A DNA stretch of 64,000 nucleotides from Micrasema longulum (Eukaryota > Arthropoda > Insecta > Trichoptera > Brachycentridae), in assembly GCA_022494885.1 (NCBI GenBank), contig JAGVSM010000967.1, positions 1-64,000 of the forward strand, given 5' to 3'. The position numbers and the translations under genes are program-made. Under the pieces are notes generated by a model. It was not told where the DNA came from. It ran no database searches and was given only the letters and a program-made list of their open reading frames with translations. This document shows, in pieces, positions 33,395-43,292 of the stretch (positions are counted from its first letter, which is position 1; each line of letters opens with the position of its first letter).

Positions 33395-34178
33395 TCTTAA
33401 TTTGTTTTCTGAGTGCTTTAGACTTTGTATTGTCTATGTCTGGTTAGGTTTTAATTGCACTACCGTCCCAATCAAGCTGATATAACAAATATTTTTACTA
33501 TTTTAAATTTTAACGTATAATAATGCGTCTGTTATATCATGACTTGCTTCAAAAATATCACATGTGGGCAAAAAACTTTAATATTGAAAAGCAGCTTATT
33601 GATTGAATCGAATATTTTATTAATCCCGTATGATACGAACTTCAGACGTGGTGAATACCTTCAGATTCTGTTATCCTCATCCCCTCTTCTCTGGTATTTC
33701 ATAAGGGACTCTCTAATGGCGGATTGTGAGAGCTTTTGTGGCTCACAAATCATGCTAGAAGCATGCGCGCGTATATCCCTATGCTAGGTGCATGGTATGT
33801 ATATGTTTAGGTTCATGCAAGGCTGACGTCATGAATCGTTAGCATTCCTATAGCACTTTCAACAGCACGGCTGGAAAGTTTTAAAGTGTTTAATTTCACT
33901 CGAGAATTATCAAATGAATATGTTCCGTCTACATACGTATATTATGAGCCGAATCAAGTATTCTTCATATAGTGGCGTTATATTGACACCTATATTTGCA
34001 ATATTTACTTTTATAACGTGGTTTTTTATATTAAATTTTTGTGCGGTTTTCTTTTTTATTTGAACCATTTTTTTTATTTTCGATGTACATATTATTTTCT
34101 TTTTTTTCCATAGTAATAAGAGTTTTTATATGTTTATAGAATTTAAGATATAAGATTATGGAAATATATTAAAATGTA
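33395..34178. other. No gene recognised; 82-codon plus-strand frame
   Basis: The frame 33539-33787 is open but Leu/Ser-rich with no motif. The stretch 33815-33840 carries ggctgacgtcatgaatcg, one of several TGACGTCA tracts in the window. No repeat boundaries are visible. Confidence 0.3.
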
Positions 34179-34184
34179 ACTTTA

Positions 34185-34283
34185 AAAAGCACCTGCTGAC
34201 GAACTGCATTTTATGCAGTTCAATAGGACTTGATAATTTATTTGTTAATTTTTGTATGCTTTTGATAAATAAATAAATAAGAT
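34185..34283 (+). mobile_element. LINE 3' terminus with (AAAT)n tail
   Basis: Short: aatgtaactttaaaaagc, a small hairpin gaactgcattttatgcagttc at 34201-34221, ggacttgataatttatttg, and the tail gataaataaataaataag. The hairpin-plus-tail arrangement is typical of LINE 3' ends (inference). Confidence 0.5.
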
Positions 34284-34324
34284 AAAATAGGTATAAAATG
34301 AATTAATTCATTGGAAGAGTTGAA

Positions 34325-34502
34325 AAAATGGGCACCAAAAGTAAAACAAAATGTTATTTGTATTAATTACAAGCCGTCAAAATGGAATGTCAAGAATAAA
34401 GTTTCCAGAACAGCTCGCAATATTTGTGCAGTTTACCGTGAAGATGCTACGAAATATTGACTAATTTTTTGGTGTTCACATAAGTGTTGTCCGTTTTTTC
34501 CC
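34325..34502 (+). mobile_element. Tc1/mariner-like 3' end with possible transposase C-terminus
   Basis: A plus-strand frame of 20-odd codons ends CAVYREDATKY at a TGA (34459-34461). The T-K-Y-stop ending is characteristic of Tc1-family transposases (established knowledge). It is followed after 13 bp by the terminal repeat ggtgttcacataagtgttg and tccgttttttcccag. The short length of the coding match leaves room for coincidence. A matching inverse end with aaaaaacggacaaa lies at 34662. Confidence 0.45.
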
Positions 34503-34690
34503 AGATAAAAAGTAAAAGAGAACACAACAAAACAAAAATTACAACAACGCAATGTAAAATAAAAGCAAACACAATATCTTAAAGAACATTTTTTTTGTTC
34601 GAATGACGTATAACCTTTACAATTTTGCTTACCTTTTGAAGCTCATTTTTAAATTTAGGAAAAAACGGACAAAATTTATTTGAGCAGCTA
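34503..34690. mobile_element. Sequence between inverse TGTCCGTTTTTT ends
   Basis: Bounded by tgtccgttttttcc and ggaaaaaacggaca (34659-34672). The interior words agagaacacaac and tttgttcgaatgac recur in inverse at 31205-31285. Probably the subterminal part of the same element family, or a host repeat flanking both insertions. Confidence 0.45.
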
Positions 34691-34691
34691 A

Positions 34692-36325
34692 TATATTCGG
34701 TTTATTCAAAACTTTTAATAACCAAATAAGTTATCATATAAATCATGACAATGTGCGCGCTTATACAAGCAAACATTGTAAGTTTACTTGTTTGACCGTC
34801 AGGCACAAAAACATTAACATTATTAAAAGTTCGAACTCACCGTACAGTACATTCAAATCTTAAATAAACGTTGCTTATGTTTGCGTGACTAAACGTTTTC
34901 AAATCAAATATTCTACTGCGCCTACTAACACAAACAAAATTTGCATGTTAGCTTAGTTTACCGAATGGCAATAATGCATGTTGGCTTATTAAACATTCGA
35001 ATACAAAATTTGCAAAAATTTAAAATTTGATGTTACACATTGTAACGGTCAGTGTATGTTGAAATAAATTATTTGGTCCCAGGTGGGCAACATTATAGAG
35101 GTAGGTTATCAAAAATCAATAAGCAAATTTTTAAGATTAAGAAGAATAATGCAGATAACCAAATAAAGTACCTACAAACAACCTACAATCGGCAAGAACA
35201 CGAAAACTCTCCAAAAGAATAAGATTATGTTGTAAAAATTCAATCTTATGAACGGAATCAAAAACGTTATATATAAAAAACCTTACTGTAAAATGGAATA
35301 AATATGACTTAAAGATTTGGATTTTATGAAATAAACAACTCGTTAGTCAAATACAAAATTTTAATAAAAGAAGCAATTCTCTACAAATGTACCAAGATTA
35401 GTTAGTATAAAAATTCAAAATTCTGCCTAGCTAATATGAGTAAGTGGTTGACAGTAAATTTATCTAAGAAATAAATATTCGTAACAATAATAATGACAAG
35501 TGAAATAGATTCTTGATTGTTTTCTTCTCAAGATGATATGAAATAATGTTGATTTTACAAAATAAAATCGGCAGATGGGACTCGATATGCGATGTCTTCG
35601 GTTGATGTATTTTTACTCGTGGTTGGCTCAGTTGATGATTTCCCAGAAGATTATTTGTCGACATTTTAATTCAGCAAATGATTGTCTGCTTCCTTGCATT
35701 TGTAAATTTGTGTCTCATGATCTTGAAGAAAACTTTAAAATCCGACACCGACTTTTCCAGGTATTTACGAATAAACTTCGTGATAATTAGTGATCCATTT
35801 AAATCATGGAGTAAATATACTACATTGTAAAATCTTTATCATCAGACACAGTAGATAAAAGGTGGAATAAATAAAATAGAATAAGGTGAAAAAATGGAAA
35901 AAGATAGAAAAGGGTAGAAAAAAAGGTAGAGAAAAGGGGAACTTGTATAAAATACAATCTCATTAGAATATGATATCTCTTTCCACAAGAATGTCGGTAA
36001 TAAATTCAAAACAAATAGGCTTACGTTACGTTGAACGTTCCTTTTCTTGAACGACTACATTTTTCAAATGTGCGGTTGCCTCTCTTTGAGTCCTTGCGCG
36101 ACAGTTGGACTGTTTTGCCCGAGTTTTCAAATGGAAAGAAATCTACTTCTAATGCACGGATATTGTATGGATGAATTACTACCGCGGCCGTCAGATGGCG
36201 CTAAATCAGGCAACTTAAAATTATAATCCAGTACTAAAATGCTTTCAAAACGGGGTACGTTGGACTTGTTTTTTACAACGTTACAACATTCACTAGAAAA
36301 TGTTAAAATCTTGTACTTTTTGTCA
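34692..36325. other. 1.6 kb without a classified element
   Basis: Frames at 35464-35664 and 35575-35790 overlap on opposite strands and carry no motif. A possible acceptor (gttttcttctcaag at 35518-35531) is followed at once by stops in all three frames. At 36180-36200 there is accgcggccgtcagatggcgct, a GC spot. Confidence 0.35.
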
Positions 36326-36329
36326 ATTT

Positions 36330-37250
36330 TATTTGTTTATTTTACAGTTTCAAAATAAACAAAGGTTAATTGTTTCAGGTCCTGACTCACTGAGGAATTC
36401 GTGTGTTCAGGCAGGACTTTTTTTTTACATTTGATTTTTTATAAAAAATTGAAAAACAAATACAAATTAAAAAACCATACTAATAATAAAAAAAATGAAA
36501 CATTAATATATAAATCAAAAACAAACTGATAGTAATAAAATTGAAACATAAATTTAAATTATTAAATGCAATTTAATCAATTAAAATGCATTAAATGTAA
36601 GCAATAGACACCATAACTTACATAATATTTTTACTGTTCGTGTTTCTTTTACTTTTTATTTATTTGTTTTCTTTTTTTTAAATATATTTTTACTATTGTT
36701 GTATTTTTTATTTGTTTTTGGTCAGGCTGTAAGATATTATTAATGACAATAAGTCCGTCATTTAATCGTGCATACTTTTGTTTTATTTTTTGTATTTATC
36801 ACATTGTAAACTTATATAATGGTTATTTTTTTTATTATTATTATTAGGAAGCATATTTTAATGATGAAACTTAAAGCATAAACATAAATTAGAAAATAAA
36901 CCATTAATAGTTGAACCGGGTTATGGTCCCGTGGCTAGTGTCGCGGACTCAAGGATCAGAGGTTCAAGGCTCGCACCCCGCTCTACCACAACTCGTTGAA
37001 AATGGACCCAAAATTGAAATATTTGGGTAAATCATAAGAACGCAAATATTTCTTTTTTAATTTAAAATATTTAAAAAAACGAATAATAAATTAGAAAACA
37101 TACCGATAATAATAAAAATTGAAGCATTAATAAACATGAGAAAATATACCATTGATATACAAAAAATAAAACATAAAAGTAAATACTCATAATAATTTAA
37201 AAAATTAACGCAAATACAGATTATTCAACATCAAAAATATACATAAAAAA
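36330..37250 (-). mobile_element. LINE 3' UTR, type Y, with a SINE nested inside
   Basis: Shares with 61405-62000 the hairpin aggtcctgactcactgagg ... caggcaggac and the minisatellite-like repetition of acataccgataataataa. Type 1 LINE end motifs (gtcaggctgtaagatatta) occur at 36720-36740. The SINE S2 at 36905-37055 interrupts the repeat. Confidence 0.6.
36905..37055 (+). mobile_element. SINE, type S2, nested
   Basis: Head ccgggttatggtcccgtggc, degenerate B-box gaggttcaaggctcgc, then caactcgttgaaaatgg and tail cataagaacgcaaatattt. The body lacks about 30 bp compared with 32188-32362. It lies inside the type Y UTR, so it is the younger of the two. Confidence 0.8.
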
Positions 37251-37669
37251 AAAAATTAAGAAGGAATTTCGTCGCTTCAGTTTATTTTTGTCCAACATAC
37301 CAAAACACAAATCTGCAGAAATAGACCATTAAATGTTTTTTTTTGACGAAATTTAATTTTTAATAAACAATTTTAAAAGAAAAACATTTTTAATTTTATA
37401 AATAAAGGCTTTCTCAGAACTCCTGTCCACTTGACTCAATTTCGTAAAAAATGTTATGTTGAACAAAAGAAACTAAAGTGATGATTTGACAAATAAAGCA
37501 TCGTAATTAATAAATAAAAACCACTTTAATCTATATTTTATATTTATTTACAAAAAACAAAAGATGCTTTATAAAAAAATTCACATAATTGTAGTTATGC
37601 ATTAGTCCACCCAAGTAGTTGTGAAAACTCTATAATATAATATATGTAATTAAAAATACCCTTTTTGTC

Positions 37670-37762
37670 AACATACCAATAAAAAATAAAAACATTTATT
37701 TAATGAACAAATTACAAAATAATAATTACGTTCCCCAGGCGTTAGGAGGAATGTAAAAGATA
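37670..37762 (-). mobile_element. LINE 3' end like that of 12505-13020
   Basis: Contains attacaaaataataatta then cgttccccaggcgttagg, corresponding to ttacatctcccaggagtta at 12570. Terminal part only. Confidence 0.45.
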
Positions 37763-37764
37763 AT

Positions 37765-38150
37765 GAAAGATTTGGATAAGGATAAGATAAGAAGAAAATG
37801 GGATTATGTTGAGGAGTTTACCCATAAAAAAGCCTACAAAGAAAAAAGACAAGAAAATTACGTGATGGTGATACTTATTTATTTATTTATTATATATGCG
37901 GCCTAAGCCAATACCTACTTTTGATGCCGAAAGACCGATCTCGAAGAATTCAAAGTTATGTGACGAATTGACTAATCTAATTATTTAATAAGAGTCGTTT
38001 AAAAAAACAAAGTTTAGAATGGAATATATCAAGAAAGGATCAAATCGTTTTTAATTGTGTGCAGCTACGATTAAAAAAAGAGTTTTTAGCTTAGTTATTG
38101 GATGGTGCAGGTTCGTGAGAAAGTCGGACGAGTCTGGTGGATCTAGTAGG
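37765..38150. other. Mostly unclassified
   Basis: A (TTTA)n tract at 37876-37892 followed by tatgcggcctaagcc may be another minus-strand LINE end. The rest shows nothing. Confidence 0.3.
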
Positions 38151-38159
38151 GTAATTCAT

Positions 38160-39243
38160 ATGAATGTTTTCTAAAAGATAAGTAAGATCTAGTTTGACCA
38201 CATACCGCACACCGCATCAGAGTCCATAAGTCTCCTCAGCGGTGCCCATATACACGTAAAAGTTGCTCGTTGCCGAACGAAAAAAACTGCCCGAAAGAGC
38301 TCTCTGTTACTTGGTAGCCTAAGCATCTTGGTTCTGAAAGAAGGTAATCCAAAAGAATGATCAATTTGCCAAATTGATTACAAAACTATTTAAAAACCTT
38401 GAAATTCTTTTTAGAAGCCACCAGATCTGTATATCCGACCGGACTTAAAACAGAGTCGTGAATAGTAGCAAGGAACTCCTTTTGGTAATCGGAAAGAGAC
38501 AAGACCACAGAATGTGTTTAGAAGATTGATTAGGATATCTGCAGCAGCACGAACGGGAATCGACAATATTGAAAACAAATCATTTTTCATTGAATTTACC
38601 ATGACCTGATAAAAACTGCGTAGTCTAGTGATCAGGAATAACCCGAGAAGATTTTAAACACTGACAAATTGAAGAAAAAAAAGAAAGATAACCCTCCCTG
38701 AAGGGAAAGATTCCCATCGCAATTGCCAAGCGTCAAGAAGAACATTCAAAGATATAATATCCGATTGAGACATTCCTTTAGTTGGGAGTAGACTGACGCC
38801 ACTAATAACAGAGGAGCGCTTTATTTTTAAGTGAAACTTTGCGGATCGTCGCTGGACCTTCAGATCCAGCGATGATAAGCCCATTGTTAGAACCGGAAGT
38901 GCATCCGTTGAGCATGTCCTATATACTTTTAATAGAGCCAGGAGAGGCTGCCTTTGTCCGCATAAAATGATTCGCCTAAAATATTGCAACTCACATCGGT
39001 GCGCCCATCAGTGCGCCCAACAGCCAGCTGCATAGCGTACGATGCTTAGGAAAATTGATTTATAATAGACCGTTGAAGTTTCAAATACAACCCCCAGCTG
39101 GCTCTGGCCAAGTTTCTTGTGCGAAGCCATCTTTCCCAGCATGCAATAACACAAATTTCTTTCAAGAATTACACCAAGGTTTGAAACCGAATTTGACGCT
39201 CGAAAAGAAGTGCCCAGGAGGTCGATAGAAAGAGCATGATGAC
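38160..39243 (-). mobile_element. LINE-B: I/R1-like polymerase remnant and 3' UTR
   Basis: On the minus strand, reading from 39243, interrupted frames give NSVSNLGVILERN, then SIVRYAAGCWAH, LQYFRRIIL, YRTCSTDALPVLTMG with SSLDLKVQRRSAKF, WQLRWESFPSGRVIF, FLSGHGKFNEK and finally SCCCRYPNQSSKHILWSC. The YRT-S--AL-VL---LPLDL block, the W--RW---GR block, the LSGHG-F block and the closing Cys/His cluster occur in this order at the end of R1/I/LOA-type LINE polymerases (established knowledge). Stops and frameshifts are frequent. The 3' UTR (38345-38170) recurs alone at 32690-32870. A 5' truncation point is near 39243. Confidence 0.85.
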
Positions 39244-39780
39244 CTAAGAGTTCCCTTTTTTTACATGTATTTCCCTATTACACAGGTTCAATAGGTATCT
39301 TGTAGCAATTTCATGAAGGGATTTGAATACTATCCAGCTAAGCTGGTATTTTATTATGTCCGGGCTTTTTTTTAACCGGTGCAAATGTCGAAGATGTCGT
39401 GAGATATAAGAGTATTTTTTGACTCCTTTAATAAGCCTTGCTGCTGCATTGAAAACAGATTGAAGTTTATCAATTTGGAATTTTGGGAGATTGGCGTATA
39501 TTCCATTACAGCAATCTAGACGCAAAACGGCAAAAGCATTCACAAAAGCTTTAGTTGCGTCTTTAGGATTTGATTGGTTGAAAATGGAAGAAACCAACAC
39601 TTACAGTTTTATTGACCTGAGAATAAAGATAAAAATATGAATCTAAATGAGCATCCGATGAATGAAAATAAATAATGCAATTAGTTTTAAACAAACTTGC
39701 CGTCATAAAACCGCTTTTTTCAAATTTGTGGTTTGAGACCTTTAACCTCACGGTTGACATGTGGAAAATAATAATTTATC
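39244..39780 (-). mobile_element. LINE-C: CR1/L2-like polymerase fragment
   Basis: A minus-strand frame of 118 codons (39600-39244) reads AFAVLRLDCCNGIYANLP, KLQSVFNAAARLIKGVKK, ISRHLRHLHRLKK and IVFKSLHEIATRYLLNL. This is the thumb region of CR1/L2-type polymerases (usual form RLDYCN---LP, LQ-VQNAAARL, LHWLP, HGLAP-YL). A second frame, 39760-39563, carries the preceding part (DAHLDSYFYLYSQVNKT), offset by a frameshift. It stops abruptly at 39243, where LINE-B begins, so LINE-C is cut mid-domain. Its expected LW--LP end is not seen on the far side. Confidence 0.85.
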
Positions 39781-39784
39781 TTAA

Positions 39785-40345
39785 ACACACGAAAATTATG
39801 CATATGTACGCAAAATTTTGATCAACTTGCGAATTTTCTATTATAACAACGCGCTAATCGCTTTACAATGATGGGAAACTGATATTATAATCTCTATTGT
39901 ACGATATCGCTTCAGCAAATCTCAAACATATAGAATATTGATCATAGCTTGACATTCAAAGAGAGTCTGGAGGTATTAATGAACGTTACTGAGCACATAC
40001 TACTTTAACCACAATATTATATAGAAAGGTACTGTTAATAATGTCTTTCATCTAACGTGAGGTGATAAATTTATTTAGAATTACCATACTAATTTTTCAT
40101 TCATGTATATATATAGTCTACTCCTATCTACTCTACTTGCGAAATAAAAAGAATTCCGACCTCCCTCACCCCTCACTCCATACATCAATAGTCACTAACT
40201 ACTACTTGAAATAAATAATTAATTTACTGGCTCCAAATCATAAAATAAGATTTATTATTACTTCTCAATTTAATATACCTCAATAAAAGAGCACGTTTAA
40301 CTCAGAATCCGATGGAACATTTATTTATTAATTTAAATCTTCACT
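39785..40345. other. No gene recognised
   Basis: Nothing classifiable. The segment 40120-40200 is C-richer (cctccctcacccctcactcc). Confidence 0.35.
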
Positions 40346-40349
40346 AGTT

Positions 40350-41290
40350 TAAATATTAATGAACTTATTAAGACTTTTTAGGCTATGCCCGTGTCAAGCT
40401 ATTATAAATAACAATAAAAAAACATAGTAAAATTACTTATATTAAATAATAATTTATTTATTTATTTATTTACACGCCTACGGGCTTTTAAATATATTAG
40501 AAATTACATTTAAGTGCAGCAGTGAAACATAAGTATGTAAATTTAGTTAAAATTAAAGATAACATAAGAAAAGCCAAAAGATACAATAATAAGTAAAAAT
40601 CAGGAAATGTACCAACATAGGTATAGGGTACATAAAAATATTTAATAAATTTACATATGAAAACATACACACATACATATATATACATATACATACATAT
40701 AAGTTTATACGTTTTTATAGAGATACATGAGAGAAAAAATAGTAAATAAAGAACAATATTAAGAAATTTTATACAAATTAATTTATAACCTTTTGAATAC
40801 TTAACCTATATTTATATAAAGACAGACGAAATATATCAACTTCACCATACTCGTTACCTAGCCGGTGTATGCAATAAAATAGCAATCTAGAAAAAAAGGT
40901 ATAAGTAATAAATAATAAAATCCCAAAGAATACAATGCAAAAAAGATAATCAGAAATATTTTTTTAAAATATAAATTTTACAAATTAAGATCCACACATA
41001 ATCAAATAGACAAAATAATGGTATCAAATAAATCAACAAAACTATAGTAGTATTAAAAAAAACAAAATAACAGTATCATTGGAATCAACAGAAAAAGAAT
41101 GTACGTATAAAAACATAATTGAAATGATAATTGAGATATGTTTTCTAGAAACTCACTCAATACTATAGTAAGAAATACAGGAAAAAGGAGTAATAAATAA
41201 AAAGCCAAATAATAGAACGTACTAAATTAAATTATACAAAAATACATGAAAGGTAATTGATGAAATAATAAGCGGTTAAACACCAAGTGC
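40350..41290 (-). mobile_element. LINE 3' UTR, type X, split by another LINE
   Basis: The minus-strand UTR matches 57775-58230: taagactttttaggctatgc end, ataataaaatcccaaag, ttacaaattaagatcc, catt-gaaatgataattgag, ttttctagaaactcac. Relative to that copy it is interrupted at 40453-40908. No polymerase sequence is kept at the 41290 side. Confidence 0.7.
40443..40918 (-). mobile_element. Nested LINE 3' fragment with 10-bp target duplication
   Basis: The insert is 40453-40908. A direct repeat, TAAATAATAA, lies at 40443-40452 and 40909-40918. The insert starts on the plus strand with (TTTA)4-5, the inverse of a (TAAA)n tail, as expected for a minus-strand LINE. Its upper end could encode a polymerase tail (NEYGEVDIFRLSLYKYRLS on the minus strand). 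The duplicated word is low-complexity, but the alignment of the interrupted UTR independently supports these edges. Confidence 0.7.
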
Positions 41291-41292
41291 TT

Positions 41293-41788
41293 TATTTTTA
41301 ATTTTTATAAAATATATTTTTACACTATTTCTATTTTTACATATTCCATTATTTTTCACTGTTTTTACTTTTCTTAAATCAAATAAATTATATTGTATCA
41401 ATTTAAGAAAATTAATCGTTAATATCATTTTTGTTCAGCATTGTTATTTTAAGCTGGTTTATAAGTTGCTAGCTTTTACCTTCGGCTTCGCTCACGTGGG
41501 ATTAGGGAAAAATTATTAAGGTAATTCTTTAGTTGTGTTGTTTATCAATAACAGTTTTAGTTTATCAATACGACTTTTTCCAATGGAATCATATACTTTA
41601 TCAATATTTAAAGTAGCTTGGTCTTCCAACTATCGCTATGAAAGAAACCCGATTATCCGTTTGTCTATGGTGACGTAGCATGTTTATTCTGTTCACAGAT
41701 CCAAAATGCTACTACAAAACTATAACGAAAAGTAAAGCATACAAATCAATAATAAATCAAGTCAATTTTCCAAATTTAAACAATTGAT
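41293..41788. other. No gene recognised
   Basis: Contains ctttaccttcggcttcgctc at 41474, a small GC spot. No repeats matched. Confidence 0.35.
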
Positions 41789-41789
41789 T

Positions 41790-41932
41790 TCAATCTAAAT
41801 TTATTGCAACGAAGGTGGAAAACATTTTTGAGAAGGGAATGTGGAAGTATAAGCGTTTACACGGCCTATGATCTGCCATTTTGCAAACTGTGTAACGTTC
41901 ACCATGATGTCTATGTTTAAACGTCACAATTG
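41790..41932 (+). mobile_element. Family P subfamily 2, single arm
   Basis: Starts atctaaatttattgcaacg, then ggtggaaaacatttttgaga, agggaatgtggaag, a shortened tgatctgccatt and gtgtaacgttcaccatgatg. Confidence 0.75.
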
Positions 41933-41991
41933 ATTTCAAATTGATTCTTTTTGACACCTACTTATTTTCAAATAATGTTAATCACTGTGAT

Positions 41992-42142
41992 CAATATGTT
42001 TCTTTTTTGAGTGATACTGTGTGTGTTGGATTTGTTCTGACGTTTTGGCTACCATTGCAGGACCCATCTTCGGGGTAAACTGAGCAGAAACGTCGGAACA
42101 AATCCAACACACACGGTATCATCCAAAAAAGAACCATATTCA
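41992..42142. repeat. Hairpin with about 50-bp arms
   Basis: Left arm 42000-42049 and right arm 42084-42135 are inverse copies: ttcttttttgagtgatactg with gtatcatccaaaaaagaa, and gtgtgttggatttgttctg with ggaacaaatccaacacac, then acgttttgg/gaaacgt. The 35-bp loop reads ctaccattgcaggaccc then atcttcggggtaaactg. The core is present singly, in diverged form, near 21480-21520. A MITE or a retroelement terminal structure are both possible. Confidence 0.85.
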
Positions 42143-42539
42143 TAACAGGGAACTTGAAAACCTTCGCTTCAATTTAATCATTGTTGTTCTACATATTTTT
42201 ATTTTCATTGCGATTTTTTACAGATTCGGGATGAAAAATTGGTATCCTACTAAATGTCATTTAATATTTGTATATCCGGCTTTGAGACGTATCCGTCTAT
42301 TCGTAAGGGTTAAAAGTAAATAATATGGAAATATTTCACATTAGGAAAGCTTTCAAAAATAATGTCCCTTTGATCAATAATAAAACAACCTTTCAATAAA
42401 GTCCTTTATACTATGTTCCACTGTAATGGTCACCTTTAACCTATTATGCTTACCCCCTCCCCCCTTCCTCTCTACCCTTTTTAAACTATTTCTCGAACAA
42501 CATTGAGTATTTTCAAAATTTATTTAGTGCATATTTGTC

Positions 42540-42705
42540 CTGTTGGTTGAAATGCATGTCGTGTTGGTTTTATACTTTTGTGCAACAACTATAGTAAAGG
42601 TGTATAGTGGGTTTTGCATGTTGATTTAATTGGTGTCCTGGACGAAGTGACGTGATGTCTCGAATCCAGTAGACATAGAAAAGTCGGTTAGCGGTTATAA
42701 ATTAA
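42540..42705 (+). repeat. Repeat C, copy 2
   Basis: Same order of motifs as 7325-7545: gtgttggttttatac, ctatagtaaaggtgtatag, gtcctggacgaagtgac, gtctcgaatcc, agtcggttagcggtt. The stem is GTGAC with GTCTC (one mismatch), versus GAGAC/GTTTC in copy 1. The first box has an extra G (CTGGACGA), which would weaken a hammerhead core. Confidence 0.55.
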
Positions 42706-42707
42706 TA

Positions 42708-43290
42708 TTTAATAACATTCAGTAAAATGTTTGACCCCAAAATTGATGCTTTAAATATTAATAATATAAGTATCCTATTTTTATCACCTCTCCGGCTATC
42801 TCTACAACAAAAAAAAATCGGTTGCTCCTTTAAGTCGTGGAGGAAACACAAACAAACAGTTTCGCATTTATACCAATATGGAAGTATGGATTGGAGAGTT
42901 TGCACCAAGTTTTCAAAATTAATTTGAATAATTTTATGTTGATTACTAGTTGAGCACCTAACAAACAATCGACTGTATTTAATAAATCACCGAATACAAA
43001 AACCTAAAATGAAGTTCCATGATTTATTCAATCGTTTTAAAAATTGACAAGTATGTACACAAAACTAGGACCCAAAAAATAAACGTATTTATTAAAATAA
43101 GACCACATCCTTTGACTGATACAGAAAATTCCTTCAAAAGGATTCTCATAAAAGCTCGCGATAAAACACGTTTGACCGCATATTCACGTCCCTAGTACAT
43201 CCACTCGCGCTGCACGACAGCTGTATGCAAGTATATAATATATAAACATACACACTCGTACATATGTACATCGCTGTGTACAAGGTACAA
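42708..43290. other. No gene recognised
   Basis: Overlapping frames on both strands (42702-42968 minus, 42727-42927 plus) have no motif. A GC-richer spot at 43150-43220 (ctcgcgataaaacacg, atccactcgcgctgcacg) is without an open frame. Confidence 0.35.
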
Positions 43291-43292
43291 CC

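Noticed and set aside
38411..38602. 63-codon minus-strand frame as a separate gene
   Set aside because: The neighbouring frames read FLSGHGKFNEK and the Cys/His cluster of the LINE-B polymerase; this frame is a shifted reading of the same remnant.
42702..42968. 88-codon minus-strand frame
   Set aside because: Overlaps an equally open plus-strand frame and has no recognisable motif.
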